This document shows positions 52,201 to 58,858 of a stretch of 64,000 nt of DNA, piece by piece (positions within the stretch are counted from its first letter, which is position 1; every line of letters begins with the position of its first letter). The DNA is taken from NCBI GenBank assembly GCA_028023455.1, contig JAQFVV010000158.1, positions 1,798,001-1,862,000 on the forward strand, given 5' to 3'. A program made the position numbers and the translations under genes. This DNA is from Epiperipatus broadwayi (Eukaryota; Onychophora; Udeonychophora; Euonychophora; Peripatidae). The notes beneath the pieces are model-generated. The model did not search any database, had not been told where the DNA came from, and worked only from the letters and a program-made list of their open reading frames with translations.

Positions 52201-53490
52201 ATGGGCAGCAGGTCTAATACATAAGTACTCTAACAACTAATTAGTTTTTTATATTCTAATGTTGCCTTGGCAACAGACTGCTGATGTTCTATTAGTTTAT
52301 TTAAGCTTGAGGGCTGCGTGATATCCAATGCATATGTTATTTGTGTCATTATATACTTAATGTTATTTTTATTTATAAAAATATACTTACATATATTATC
52401 TAAATAAATATATAATCTCTTATCTATACAAATGAACCTATGGTATATATAGATATAGCACACTATCAAAAGCATTTTCAAAATAAATGGAATATTCAAC
52501 TATTCCTTTCTCTTATATACATGTTGATAGCAGTCCTCATTACTTCTATTGCATAACTTGTTCATCTACCCTATGTAAATATAAATTGTTTTTCTAGCAT
52601 GAACTAGGCATCTAATCTACTCAATGATTCCAGATATCTTAACTGCAGGTGAGATTAAACTTATTCTTCATTTGTCACATTCTACTGCTTTGTCTTTTTT
52701 GTAGTCTAGGTTTATATGTGTGTGATTAATCGCTCTGGGGTGTAGAATAAAATTGATTCAAATATAAGATTAAACAAGAATGTCAAGAAACAAGCTATTC
52801 TTTAAATAAAGTTCTCAAATACAGGCAGATGTTTATAAACAATAGGCAATAATTAAATATAGACAATACAATTATATCATAAATTACCAAACGCCCAATT
52901 ATAGCATTTTAACATCAAAGAGATTTGCTTGAAAGAATGACAATATTACTTTCAGAGATTTTACAATGTTATAAAAAAATATTAAATTGATTTTTTTTTC
53001 TAGGCTATTATCGATTAAGCAACAACCAAATAGAAAGTATAGCATAAGAATTTTTAAAGCAATTATTCCAGTGTTATTTATTTTGGTACTGATTTTAAAC
53101 TTTTCTTTCCCATGAAAATATTTAACTATTAAAGAATGGGTCATAAACTTGACCTTTACGTTTCTTTAGTATTAAAAATAAAGTTATGTCAAAAAGGAAA
53201 ACTAGGAATAATATATTCCATAAAAATTATATGATATAAATTATAAAACAAAGTAAAAATTAAAAAAATAATGCTTTATTTATTTACGAATACCTTTAGG
53301 TATAATTTGCTTTCTATTTATAAAAAAAAAAAAAAATCTAATTAAATGAATTTTAGCATTGCTATAAATATATACAAATATGAATTAACTAACGCAAATT
53401 ATTTTTAAAACAGATAATACTTACACACCGGCCATGATTTACAACCAGTTTTTCTAGAATCTTGCCACTTTTCAATAGAATGGACGCCAT
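4274..53490 (-). CDS. SUCLA2: Succinyl-CoA ligase (ADP-forming) beta subunit, 5' two-thirds of gene (7 exons, partial)
   Basis: Mitochondrial matrix enzyme of the TCA cycle. With the alpha subunit (SUCLG1) it interconverts succinyl-CoA + ADP + Pi and succinate + CoA + ATP. Seven exons join in a continuous frame of 928 nt (309 codons plus one base); all six introns are GT-AG. The protein has a basic N-terminal presequence, then the ATP-grasp region: [10 protein letters not shown] start, [14 protein letters not shown] nucleotide-binding loop, [22 protein letters not shown], the Mg-site MIEINPM and [15 protein letters not shown] and [13 protein letters not shown] resemble the ADP-specific paralogue more than the GTP-specific SUCLG2. 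Family members are about 460 residues, so the C-terminal CoA-ligase domain (starting around VNGAG) is missing and must lie left of the window; I found no further exon in 1-4273. Orthology is from remembered family similarity, not a search. Confidence 0.95.
4506..4602 (-). CDS. SUCLA2: SUCLA2 exon 6 (metal-binding region)
   Basis: 97 nt. Acceptor TTTTGTTTAG, donor GTAGAT, exit phase 1. Encodes [20 protein letters not shown] and [12 protein letters not shown]. The E-I-N-P segment carries the conserved ATP-grasp metal ligand (Asn) and catalytic-site residues. Too short for an ATG-initiated ORF scan. Confidence 0.95.
4603..6830. other. SUCLA2 intron 5, proximal part
   Basis: AT-rich intron with short A/T runs and TA-rich microsatellites (about 5868-5900 and 6065-6076). 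Apart from the RTE tail at 5908-6000 I recognise nothing. The ORFs here are low-complexity. Confidence 0.55.
5908..6000 (-). mobile_element. RTE-type LINE 3' tail fragment
   Basis: Read on the minus strand it closely matches the 3' end of the LINE at 51040-51840: a segment encoding [13 protein letters not shown] and then an imperfect TGATGAT tail. RTE/BovB-like LINEs typically end their ORF with an LxLQW-type motif close to a short repeat tail. Strongly 5'-truncated. Confidence 0.6.
6829..7005. mobile_element. Small inverted-repeat element with a truncated hammerhead core
   Basis: Imperfect inverted repeat: TTTATTTTACTCCAGTGGTA at the left against TACTGGAGTAGAATAAA at the right. Its centre (6889-6912) contains GACTAGTCTGGGGATATGAG, the 3' half of the hammerhead core found in the 7.8-kb element, but no CTGATGA partner. 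Probably a deletion derivative of that family. Confidence 0.5.
7001..7755. other. Intron sequence with a TA/TG microsatellite
   Basis: AT-rich. Contains (TA)n followed by (TG)n at about 7231-7272. No coding signal recognised. Confidence 0.6.
7917..7963 (-). ncRNA. Hammerhead ribozyme motif H1 (element A, left half)
   Basis: Minus strand: CTGACGA at 7954-7948 (position 7 is C, which hammerheads tolerate) and GAAA at 7934-7931. Stem III is the palindrome ACTAGT, followed by C17; predicted cleavage lies between 7925 and 7924. Stem I pairs CCTTA with TGGGG (two G-U). Stem II is weak (GG/CC with a mispair at the base). Core nucleotides are intact; activity is uncertain because of stem II. Same sense as SUCLA2. 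Confidence 0.65.
8441..8485 (+). ncRNA. Degenerate hammerhead motif H2 (element A, right half)
   Basis: Plus strand: CTGACAA at 8449-8455, stem II GGC/GCC, GAAA at 8469-8472, ACTAGT palindrome, then C and stem I CCTCA with TGGGG. The conserved G at position 8 is A, which should abolish cleavage, while pairing is otherwise better than in H1. Confidence 0.6.
8607..11348. other. A-rich, C-poor intron stretch
   Basis: From about 9.24 to 11.11 kb the plus strand is strikingly rich in A and G and poor in C. It has a poly-A run followed by eight G at 10500-10524 and interrupted A runs at about 11070-11100. No tandem period is obvious. Minus-strand ORFs here (9327-9548, 9668-9853, 10532-10717) are low-complexity F/L/I/Y readings of the A-rich strand, not genes. 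Confidence 0.6.
11362..11894. mobile_element. Ribozyme-bearing inverted-repeat element B
   Basis: A 533-bp insertion flanked by a 13-bp direct repeat with one mismatch (TAATAAAGGTAAA at 11349-11361, TAATAAAAGTAAA at 11895-11907). It begins with a leader containing AATAAACATCACATG. Terminal motifs AAACAGGCAAAACTCTCC (about 11416) and its complement at the right end bracket the body. A second leader (AATAAACATTACATGATCA) lies at about 11815-11835, just before the right terminus. The internal block near 11720-11760 (CTGAACTTAGTTCAGTACC) matches that of element A. Same layout, different sequence details. Confidence 0.78.
11528..11570 (-). ncRNA. Degenerate hammerhead motif H3 (element B)
   Basis: Minus strand: CTGACAA at 11562-11556, then GGCC-rich stem II, a damaged GAAC instead of GAAA, the ACTAGT palindrome and C17, with stem I CCTCA opposite TAGGG. 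Two core positions are altered, so this copy is probably inactive. Confidence 0.5.
11908..14729. other. SUCLA2 intron 5, distal part, nothing recognised
   Basis: AT-rich sequence with poly-A/T runs. Exon 5 follows at 14730. No gene, RNA or repeat family recognised. Confidence 0.6.
14730..14918 (-). CDS. SUCLA2: SUCLA2 exon 5
   Basis: 189 nt (63 codons, phase 0 at both ends). Acceptor TTATTTTAG, donor GTAAGT. Encodes [20 protein letters not shown] and continues through [20 protein letters not shown] to NAREQ. It is separated from exon 4 by a 74-bp intron, in sharp contrast to the 10- and 11-kb introns on either side of the pair. Confidence 0.96.
14993..15155 (-). CDS. SUCLA2: SUCLA2 exon 4
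   Basis: 163 nt. Acceptor TTTTATTGTAG, weaker donor GTAATT, exit phase 0. Encodes [20 protein letters not shown], then [20 protein letters not shown] and [14 protein letters not shown]. The stretch [13 protein letters not shown] is typical of the ADP-specific subunit. Confidence 0.95.
15632..15677 (-). ncRNA. Degenerate hammerhead motif H4 (element C)
   Basis: Minus strand: CTCACTGACAACG, then AAAACCGGTCTGGGG. Stem III palindrome is ACCGGT rather than ACTAGT, an independent palindrome at the same position. CTGACAA and the missing G12 suggest an inactive copy. Confidence 0.5.
15985..16028 (-). ncRNA. Degenerate hammerhead motif H5 (element C)
   Basis: Minus strand: CTCACTGTCAACGC...GCAGAAACCGGTCTGGG. 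GAAAC and the CCGG stem III are intact, but the CTGATGA segment reads CTGTCAA. It sits at the same place in its repeat unit as H4, about 350 bp away. Confidence 0.5.
16851..21170. other. SUCLA2 intron 3, nothing recognised
   Basis: AT-rich with many A/T homopolymers (for example 18600-18612, 19855-19867, 20118-20133). ORFs here are short and low-complexity. Confidence 0.6.
21174..21391 (+). pseudogene. Ty3/gypsy integrase C-terminal fragment
   Basis: Reads [20 protein letters not shown], then [20 protein letters not shown], then an acidic tail to a TAA-like stop. The V-x-L-x-x-G-K-x-x-R-K-H-V-N-H-L block is typical of the integrase C-terminus of animal gypsy elements (a GPY/F-type end). The rest of pol is absent upstream, so this is a 5'-truncated element joined to the LTR at 21537. 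Confidence 0.65.
21537..22017 (+). repeat. Probable 3' LTR of the gypsy fragment
   Basis: Preceded by a purine tract AGAGTGGGAGAAGGA (21516-21530). Begins TGTTTGTGC and ends CAGACATAACA, like the ACATAACA end of the 223-3489 LTRs. Contains CTATAAAAG (about 21642) as a TATA candidate. The left boundary could also be TGGAGTG at 21532. Confidence 0.6.
22018..22632. other. Intron sequence, nothing recognised
   Basis: AT-rich. The 61-residue frame at 22447-22632 has no recognisable similarity. Confidence 0.5.
22633..23001 (-). pseudogene. GIY-YIG endonuclease domain fragment, Penelope-like element
   Basis: A 122-codon open frame. [20 protein letters not shown], then [20 protein letters not shown] and [15 protein letters not shown], fit the GIY-YIG nuclease fold as found at the C-terminus of Penelope-like retroelements: Y-x-G-Q-T, an Arg/His helix (R-x-x-x-H), a Y-x-H-Y-x-x-x-G-H block and the late Glu. 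The initial hydrophobic residues after the ATG do not fit the family and probably are not coding. No reverse transcriptase is visible upstream, so this is an isolated 3' fragment. Confidence 0.7.
23002..26227. other. SUCLA2 intron 3, distal part
   Basis: AT-rich. Contains an uninterrupted 35-base purine run (25417-25451) in a longer G/A tract from 25404. Nothing else recognised; the ORF 26019-26246 merely overlaps exon 3. Confidence 0.6.
26228..26327 (-). CDS. SUCLA2: SUCLA2 exon 3 (ATP-grasp glycine-rich loop)
   Basis: 100 nt. Acceptor TATTTTCTAG, donor GTAAGT, entry phase 1 and exit phase 2. Encodes [20 protein letters not shown] and [23 protein letters not shown] is the strongly conserved nucleotide-binding segment of succinyl-CoA ligase beta subunits. 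Confidence 0.96.
26328..28380. other. SUCLA2 intron 2, proximal part, nothing recognised
   Basis: AT-rich with TA microsatellites (about 26484-26495). No coding or RNA signal recognised. Confidence 0.6.
28384..28780 (+). pseudogene. Jockey-like LINE reverse transcriptase C-terminal fragment
   Basis: [20 protein letters not shown] matches the L-G-V-T-L-D-x-x-L-T-Y block after the reverse transcriptase fingers and palm of jockey-group LINEs. After frameshifts, [16 protein letters not shown] corresponds to the A-L-x-L-x-Y-S-x-x-E-Y block and KIAHTKLL to the following H-T-x-L. Several frame changes and stops; a dead fragment. Confidence 0.6.
28781..29791. other. Intron sequence, nothing firm
   Basis: AT-rich with a T run at about 28848-28862. 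A small hairpin at about 29145-29200 (ACATCCT ... AGGATGT) sits beside AAACAGAGCAAA, resembling the terminal motif of element A; possibly a remnant. Confidence 0.4.
29796..32372 (-). repeat. 3' LTR (left copy), 2577 bp
   Basis: Nearly identical to 35183-37786. The ends agree almost perfectly, while the stretch at about 30540-31480 differs from its partner by many 1-3-base indels. ORFs within are short. It has noticeably more CG dinucleotides than the surrounding intron. Confidence 0.92.
32649..33692 (-). pseudogene. gag: gag of the long-LTR element (frameshifted)
   Basis: Starts at ATG 33692 ([20 protein letters not shown]). Frame breaks near 33535 and 33250 and a third near 32790-32800 separate segments: [20 protein letters not shown], an acidic linker [20 protein letters not shown], the domain [20 protein letters not shown] with [20 protein letters not shown], and a C-terminal [16 protein letters not shown] ending at 32649. 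The A-x-x-W-W block is the hallmark of the Ty3/gypsy gag capsid domain. No CCHC knuckle or protease is seen. About 345 codons if breaks are ignored. The breaks could be decay or consensus errors. Confidence 0.75.
33693..35182 (-). other. 5' leader of the long-LTR element
   Basis: About 1.49 kb between the primer-binding site and gag without coding. Contains an imperfect direct duplication (about 34449-34500 and 34540-34605) sharing GTCTTCACCTGCTTTGAGG / GTCTTCGCCTACTTTGAGG. Confidence 0.6.
35183..37786 (-). repeat. 5' LTR (right copy), 2604 bp
   Basis: Partner of 29796-32372, differing by net 27 bases, mostly single-base indels in the middle. The 60-residue plus-strand frame at its edge (37712-37894) crosses the LTR boundary and is not a gene. 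Confidence 0.92.
37791..38655. other. Intron sequence, nothing recognised
   Basis: AT-rich, no element identified between the long-LTR element and the 38.66-kb repeat. Confidence 0.5.
38659..40480 (+). repeat. Diverged long repeat, copy 1
   Basis: Shares colinear blocks with 58859-60480: TTCACGTAACAGAAT near the start, CAACTC plus GACTCAA..CCT, ATAAACCAGCTCA, GCTATAGCAC, GGGTTCTTGTGA, and ACTGTTTCGAA plus ATTGGCATA near the end. Starts TGTAACAGTCAAGTTTGTAC, reminiscent of the TGTACCGGTC start of the long LTRs, so it may be an old solo LTR of a related family. The right end is uncertain. No coding. Confidence 0.55.
40481..42400. other. Intron sequence, nothing recognised
   Basis: The more GC-rich part at 40500-40800 may still belong to the preceding repeat. 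The remainder is featureless AT-rich DNA. Confidence 0.45.
42571..42616 (-). ncRNA. Hammerhead ribozyme motif H6, complete core
   Basis: Minus strand: canonical CTGATGA at 42608-42602; stem II AAGC-CATAA-GCTT, four perfect pairs; GAAA at 42588-42585. A minimal stem III, the self-complementary ACTAGT, is followed by U17; predicted cleavage is between 42579 and 42578. Stem I pairs TTTTCA with TGAGGA (six pairs, two G-U). All invariant core positions are present. A stem III this short is expected to work only as a dimer, as known for Penelope-associated hammerheads. Same sense as the SUCLA2 transcript. Confidence 0.85.
43094..43287. repeat. Near-perfect 92-bp hairpin at the centre of element D
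   Basis: Arms 43094-43185 and 43196-43287 are complementary over 92 bp with a single mismatch (CACATGCAC versus CACATGCGC). The loop is 10 bases (AAAAAAAGAC). Either strand would give a long duplex RNA. Confidence 0.95.
43564..43608 (+). ncRNA. Degenerate hammerhead motif H7 (element D, right half)
   Basis: Plus strand: CAGATGA at 43573-43579 (U4 changed to A), the same stem II AAGC-CATAA-GCTT, GAAA, ACTAGT palindrome. One core substitution probably inactivates it, but the structure is retained opposite H6. Confidence 0.65.
43663..44394. other. Intron sequence, nothing recognised
   Basis: AT-rich. The 75-residue plus frame at 43706-43933 has no recognisable similarity. Confidence 0.5.
44395..45132 (-). 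repeat. Older interspersed repeat copy 2 (uninterrupted)
   Basis: Reverse-complement match to 15470-16850 without element C. Serves as the empty-site reference for that insertion. The 93-residue minus frame at 44616-44897 lies inside the repeat; copy 1 does not preserve it, so I do not regard it as a gene. Confidence 0.8.
45495..45645 (-). CDS. SUCLA2: SUCLA2 exon 2
   Basis: 151 nt. Acceptor CTTTTTCTCTTAG, donor GTAAGA, entry phase 0 and exit phase 1. Encodes [10 protein letters not shown] followed by [20 protein letters not shown] and the [15 protein letters not shown] helix: the end of the presequence and start of the mature ATP-grasp fold. Confidence 0.95.
45646..46885. other. SUCLA2 intron 1, part nearest exon 2
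   Basis: AT-rich. A weak duplication (GGCTGCTTCTTATCACATTCTAAGATTTTATATA at about 45821 and a diverged copy at about 46123) suggests an old repeat. Nothing coding. Confidence 0.5.
46886..47164 (+). CDS. Unidentified exon-like open frame
   Basis: A 93-codon frame without an ATG start, open from a TAG at 46883-46885 to a TAA at 47165. Composition is unlike the surrounding intron and looks coding: [20 protein letters not shown], then [20 protein letters not shown], then [25 protein letters not shown] donor lies at 47164-47169, and TTCGGTCCCAG at 46932-46942 could be the acceptor, giving a 221-nt exon 46943-47163. I do not recognise the protein. It could be an exon of a nested plus-strand gene, a processed-gene fragment or an unrecognised transposon part. 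Confidence 0.4.
47170..51035. other. SUCLA2 intron 1, middle, nothing firm
   Basis: AT-rich. The 108-residue plus frame at 49186-49512 is the longest here but shows no motif I recognise and is lysine/isoleucine/asparagine rich. Confidence 0.5.
51036..51840 (-). mobile_element. RTE-type LINE 3' fragment (reverse transcriptase C-terminal half)
   Basis: Minus strand: [20 protein letters not shown] with the reverse transcriptase F-A-D-D motif, then [29 protein letters not shown], and in another frame [20 protein letters not shown]. Near 51040-51100, [13 protein letters not shown] is followed by a TGATGATGATGA tail. This matches the order of an RTE/BovB-like LINE end. At least two frameshifts, 5'-truncated. 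The plus-strand 163-residue frame over it is a shadow. Confidence 0.85.
51841..53424. other. SUCLA2 intron 1, part nearest exon 1
   Basis: AT-rich. A 22-base motif (CAGCATTCTGCCATCACAAA plus CA) is repeated at about 52134 and 52183. Nothing else recognised. Confidence 0.5.
53425..53490 (-). CDS. SUCLA2: SUCLA2 exon 1 (start codon and transit peptide)
   Basis: Encodes 22 residues, [20 protein letters not shown] plus RC, with lysine/arginine and hydrophobic residues and no acidic cluster, as expected for a mitochondrial presequence. The start is set by an in-frame TGA four codons upstream (53502-53500). The donor is GTAAGT immediately after codon 22 (phase 0). Confidence 0.85.
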
Positions 53491-54060
53491 TTTAAAATGT
53501 CATCTCCGACTAAAGCGCTTATGTAATTTTCTACATCATTTCCGTTTAAGAAATAGCAGACGAGTTGAAAGTCATATCCTAACATTTTCTAAGTTTGTTA
53601 AACATAAGATGATTGATTTTTCAGAAATACAAAATAATTATAATTTATTATGTTCGTTTTTTTTTATTTTGCGTGTATATATATTTTTTAATGTTAATGA
53701 ATCAATACATAGGAAAAGAAGAAATAGAAAATTGTTAATGAATGTTGTACTATTTGTCCTCGCTAAGTCCGATTGCTAACGTTAGAAATACTATTTTATT
53801 ATTTTTATAAAACATATATATATATTTTCTATGGATTTTAACTTATTTTCTTTATTGTCTTTTATTTTAATATTGCAGTACATCAATACATAAAAAGAGG
53901 AAGAGAAAGGTAGAAAATATGATTACATATTTCCTGTTTCAAGATTTCTTTTGATTTATTATTGTAATAACAATTTTTATTTCACCCTTACTTTGTAATT
54001 ACTAATACGCTAAAATTAATTGCGTTACGGTGAAACTTTTAAGTTTATTAATTGGTAGGC
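53491..54060 (-). promoter_or_regulatory. Probable SUCLA2 5' UTR and promoter region, with a minimal uORF
   Basis: This region immediately upstream of the start codon must hold the 5' UTR and promoter unless a non-coding first exon lies further away. There is no convincing TATA or initiator. Directly upstream of the start is a three-codon uORF (ATG ACA TTT TAA, 53503-53492) ending one base before the main ATG. The plus-strand frame at 53462-53779 has no recognisable similarity. Beyond about 54.06 kb the sequence is transposon. Confidence 0.4.
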
Positions 54061-54079
54061 TTTTTTTTTTTATCCTATC

Positions 54080-55265
54080 TTTTAGACTTAGCGCTTTCAG
54101 AACCCTTGCAGCTCCATATTCATAGTCCTTTTCATATTGTTAACTATATGCAAATTGCTTATATCATCCATTTTTTCGAAATCGCGAAGCACGTGTCCTT
54201 TCTGATTATTGCTCTGGCATCGCTGGTGATGAAACATGCTTCTTTGACCTTCCTCTTGAAATCGTTTCTTTCTGTGCATACGATATCGGTTTTAGAGGGT
54301 TCAAATTTGTGGTTATGTTCCTGCTGATGGTCAGCAAATACTGAACTGCCTTCTTTTTTGGTTGAAGCTCTTGTGTATACATATTTATGCTGGGCCAGTC
54401 TCTTGACCACTGTGGCCGAGTTTCCTCATAATAAACTGAATCACAACCTGTCTGCAGGCACACAATTCTATAAACTACACGGGGGGGGAGGTTCTTCTAT
54501 GCTTCTTTTGTCCTTAGTATTGTTGATGAGCCTATTGGTGTTTGGAGGGGTTCTGAATCCGAGTTTGAATTCCTTCTGTAATATTTTACTGAATTTTTTG
54601 CCACTGTAGGTATGTAGGGTATAGTCAGATGTTGTCTGTCTTCTTTTGTGTTCTGTTGCAGTCTTTTATAAAAGCTTTCAATCCTGTTGGTTATTGTTCT
54701 ATGATCAAAACCCACACTTATTAAGTCCCTGATGTAGCTGGTGATGTTGTTTTTCTTGTCTGACTCTAATTTACACAGGTGATGATTGCGAAATAAGAAG
54801 GCAGACAGCCCTGCAAGTTTGTGTGATTTAGGGGATTTTGAGAGTGGATGGAGACAATCTCTAATGCATAGGATTTAATTATCATAGAATAATTAAGTGC
54901 CACATTCTCTCTACTGATTTTCAAATCGAGATACCTGACCATGTTTTGCTCATCTTCGTATGTGCAATTAAACATAAGGTTGGAAAGAGTGTGGAGTTCC
55001 TGTAAAATCTCTTTAGTTGAGTTTTCCGGTGCTACCATGAATATGTCGTCCACATATCTGCTGTAAATTATGTTTGGTGCTGCTCTCTGGAACTTTGGAA
55101 TCACCTGTTGTTAAAAATGATCTAGCACGATGCTGGAAACAATCCCACTCAGAGGGAGCCCCATGGGCCATCCGTTGTTTCATTCTGTACCATTTGTTTT
55201 TGTATGATGCTAAAATATTTCCGTCTAGCCATTTCATAAAATCCACAATAAATCGTGCTTTGGGA
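54080..55265 (-). pseudogene. Decayed Penelope-like element: reverse transcriptase plus GIY-YIG nuclease
   Basis: Minus strand, in order: FYEMARRKYFSIIQKQ and DGPWGSL (degenerate P-M-G-S-P-L region) near 55140-55230; SRYVDDIFMVAPENST with the Y-V-D-D catalytic motif at about 55048-55059; NMVRYLDLKIS; HLTIPYIPTVAKNSVKYYRR at about 54600-54640 (the P-Y-I-P-G-x-S thumb/linker signature of the family); then CDSVYYEETR and, in another frame, RLAQHKYVYTR...VFADHQQEHNHKFEP, the GIY-YIG domain. Many frameshifts and stops. Confidence 0.8.
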
Positions 55266-57235
55266 ACTGGACAGTCTTTCTTGCTAATAGGACAGATAAT
55301 TAACTTTTTTTTTTTTATTATGCTAATAAATATATTCCTGATATCAAGAATAGGAAATATTAATTCATACCTTCTTTTTCAAGAGAAACTTTCATTACAT
55401 CATATTAAAACCTCACATGACTACCATTTCTTTTACTTGCATGAGCTATTAAACTAGTAACAAATCAAGATTCTCTTTTTGGATGTTCAACCCAAGAATT
55501 TATAATCTATTAATTGTTATGGCTTGTACTTGGTAGCAATATCGTATGGAGAAAGTTGCTATGATTACACCATATTACTACCAAGAATAAGAAAAACATA
55601 AAATCAATCAATTGTGCATTTTCTTCATATATTTTTTTTAACCAAATTTCATTAACTGAATATTTGAATGTAAAAAGTTGTAGATGTGAATATCTATAGT
55701 ACTTACAAATAAGTTAGTTGTATTCCTTTTTCTGCATACAAATAGTAATTCTCATCATTTCATTTGCATTCCTAGTTCATCTATCCTTTTAAATTCAAAT
55801 TATTTATCAAACATCAATGCAATGTTAAATTTGTTCTAAAACTGTTAACTTTACTGCATTGAATACTCATTGGACTCATAAATTGTATTCATGAATTAAT
55901 TCATTCAAATCTTTTTCTTTAATAGCTTTATTATTCAAATATAATTGTATCAATTTAGTTAACATTTTTATTCCATAATCTGTTATGTTTGTGTCCTGTC
56001 TCACTTTTCTTTTAAATAATAACATTGAAGAGACTTGTTCTATCATGCCAATTACCTATACAAATCTTTCATCTTTTCAACATTAGTCTCTTCATAATTA
56101 TATTGTAATGATATATTGCAATTGTTTTAAATAGTTATATTCAGTATACAAAATAATACAGAAAAAATAATAAATGTATATAATTATGTAATTAAATAGA
56201 AGCTATAATAATTATAATACATATTTGTTCATTATTGGTGAAGTTTGCCAATGATTGCCATACTAACATATAAAGTAATCTTTTATTTAAATGAAGTTTT
56301 TAGAAATAAAAATTAAAAGCATTAATTACCAAATAATAAATAATCTAGTAAACTTTATTGTGGTGTTAATTGCAAAGGCAAATGATGTTTATTGCTTTTT
56401 TTAATTTTTTTTAAAAAAAGTCCTTGATTATTATTATTAATATTTTCATTAATAGAAGTTTTTTCAAAACTAAATATTATTTCTACTTTGAAATCATTAT
56501 TCATTTAGCATGCGGATGATTTTTAGACAGCTTTACTTTAATAAAATGTCATAAAGAAATTTGTAGATATTTTAATCAAGAGGTAGATTCACTATTAGGT
56601 ATTTAAGTTATGTCACTGTAGACATAGATTTGACAGTCATTAACTTTATTATTCATGATTTTTGTTTGTCCATATTTACATTGATCAATGATTGTTAAAC
56701 TTTATTTATAAAGTAGGTGAATACAGTGATCATAAATTGTCCTGAATTTGTTGATGGGACTCCAATTGTGTCTAGGAAAATCAATTCATTTGACTTTATT
56801 GTTAGATCTAGAAAAAGAAATTTATTTGGATTCTCGTAAGAATTCCATTTATACATCATAATTCTTTGATTGTAAATTCTTGATAGAATATCCAAAAAGA
56901 GGATCTTGATTTGTGACAAGTCTTAGATAATTAAACCATATCTAGAGTTATTGACAAGTCTGATCTACTTAACAGCTTTTTATACATTTTATGTGGTGCG
57001 ACTTTTGATATCAGGCAGAGAAATATATAAAAGAACAGAAAGCCATTGCCTCATGATAATATTTAATTAAATATTCAAAATGTTTGGTTCTATTTTATAT
57101 TTTGAAGATGCTTTAGTTTTTTAACAAAAATATTTTTATGTATATTGTATGAGATTTATTGTAAATGTTAGAAAGCAAATATATAAATTTTGCTGTTAGT
57201 GATATTAAATAGATAAAAATGTAATTATATGTAGC

Positions 57236-57310
57236 AATAGTCCCCAAACAGTGGGTCGTGACCCCCTCAATGGTTCACAGAAAAATTGTTGGGGGTCATG
57301 AAAATTTTGA
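57236..57310 (+). mobile_element. hAT-like transposon terminal segment
   Basis: TCCCCAAACAGTGGGTCGTGACCCCC followed by TTGTTGGGGGTCATGAAAATT resembles the widespread non-autonomous hAT ends with GGGTCGTGACCCC. No matching second end was seen nearby. Confidence 0.35.
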
Positions 57311-57530
57311 ATTCTCATATTTGATAATACATTTTTAATTGAAAAAACATAAACCTAAACACTATTAAAAATATATGAAAACTGCTCAACTTATTATTGC
57401 GTGTCTGACTACTTTGGTGTTTAAACATTTCCTTCTTTATATTCCAAACTGCTTTGTAAAAACAGCACATCGTAACAGCATTTCACTCATATTGCTCCCA
57501 TTTCTCTTGTTCACTCTCAGAGTTTTATAA

Positions 57531-57676
57531 TTATTCCAGTGAATTTATTCAATTCTAGAATGGATTGTAAATATTATATCTTGGTATTATCTCTTGCTCA
57601 CAGTTATTCCAGTGAATTTATTCAATTCTAGAATGGGTTTTAAATATTATATATTGGTATTATCTCTTTCTCACAG
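57531..57676 (+). repeat. Tandem duplication, 73-bp period, two copies
   Basis: Two adjacent copies starting TTATTCCAGTGAATTTATTC, differing at only a few bases. Confidence 0.9.
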
Positions 57677-58858
57677 TAATAGTTATAGAGCTCTTGCTCT
57701 CTGAGCTGGATTCATGCCTAAAGAACAGTTCTATAGATTTGGGTTTGTGTTTAGTGTTACAGATATCTAGTTGATGATGATTTCATTACTTCTCTAATGC
57801 TGTATGGTACAAAGGGTATATCCTTTTAAATTTCATGCACTAAATTTTATTTTAGTATTAATTAGAAATTGTTTATAGTTGCCCAGTACATTAATGGTAC
57901 TAAGTTTCCAGAGGGCATTGATGATGATCAGCATGTTTTAATATCCCAGCATTTTTTTAGTTGTTATATTCTTATGGATTAGTACTTAAGTTTGTGCATC
58001 CAAATTGCTGTTTATATAATTTGCCTAGTCTATAGTGGACCACTTTCAAATCCAATGACAAGGTTGACTGTTGGTTTTATTTTTTTTGATCATTCATGAT
58101 GATGAATGATTCTTCTTCTTCTCTGTAATGCTGGTGAACTTATAGTTAGTCTTTGTTTTGCTGATCTCTCAGACTCATTATGATCACTATCATTCCTTTT
58201 ATATTTAATTTTATATTTAAATTAGACTAGTCTTTGACTTAGGGTTGATAATGATGATTTTTCATCACCCCAGGTTAACCCCATTTTTTTTGTATTGTTA
58301 CAATATATATATATATCAGTTATGCAAATAAATTTATTCATGGCAACAAAGTTGGTAACAACATACACCGATAATCTCAGGTAAATGGTTTTATTTTAAC
58401 CACACATGGGATGCCAAATGTATTAGTATAAAATAAATAAAAATTATTATAATTAAATGTCATGTTTAGGAGCACCAAATGTAATAGTATTTACCTCTGA
58501 CAAAAGATCTTATTCAGCCTCTACTTGGTTTTCCAAATGTAATGGCAAATGAAACATATAAAATGCTTTTCTAATATTCTGGCTAATATATGAATAAAAA
58601 AAATAGAGACTATCAAATTTTATATTAATGTAAAGTGTAATAATTTAATTACTAATGATCATGAAAAACCAGTTTAATTAACAAAAATAAAAATTTAATA
58701 ATACTAATAAAAAATATATAAAATTAAGATGCAAGTATAATATTCCTTGATGAATAGCATACACTTAAATTAATTACCATTTATCTATTATACCTATTGT
58801 ATTGCTTTATAAATATATCTATCGTGTTGTGAATAATACACTAAGAAAAATATATATA

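Larger units (their letters stand above)
55266..58858. other. Right-hand flank of SUCLA2, mostly featureless
   Basis: AT-rich. Holds a 73-bp tandem duplication (57531-57676) and a hAT-like terminal segment (57236-57310), listed separately. The minus frame at 56695-56919 has FLDLTI-type residues but no catalytic motif and I do not assign it. Confidence 0.5.

Noticed and set aside
56695-56919. Minus-strand 74-residue frame with FLDLTI-like residues, possibly Penelope-like reverse transcriptase
   Set aside because: No catalytic D-D motif and no neighbouring family blocks; similarity too weak to assign.
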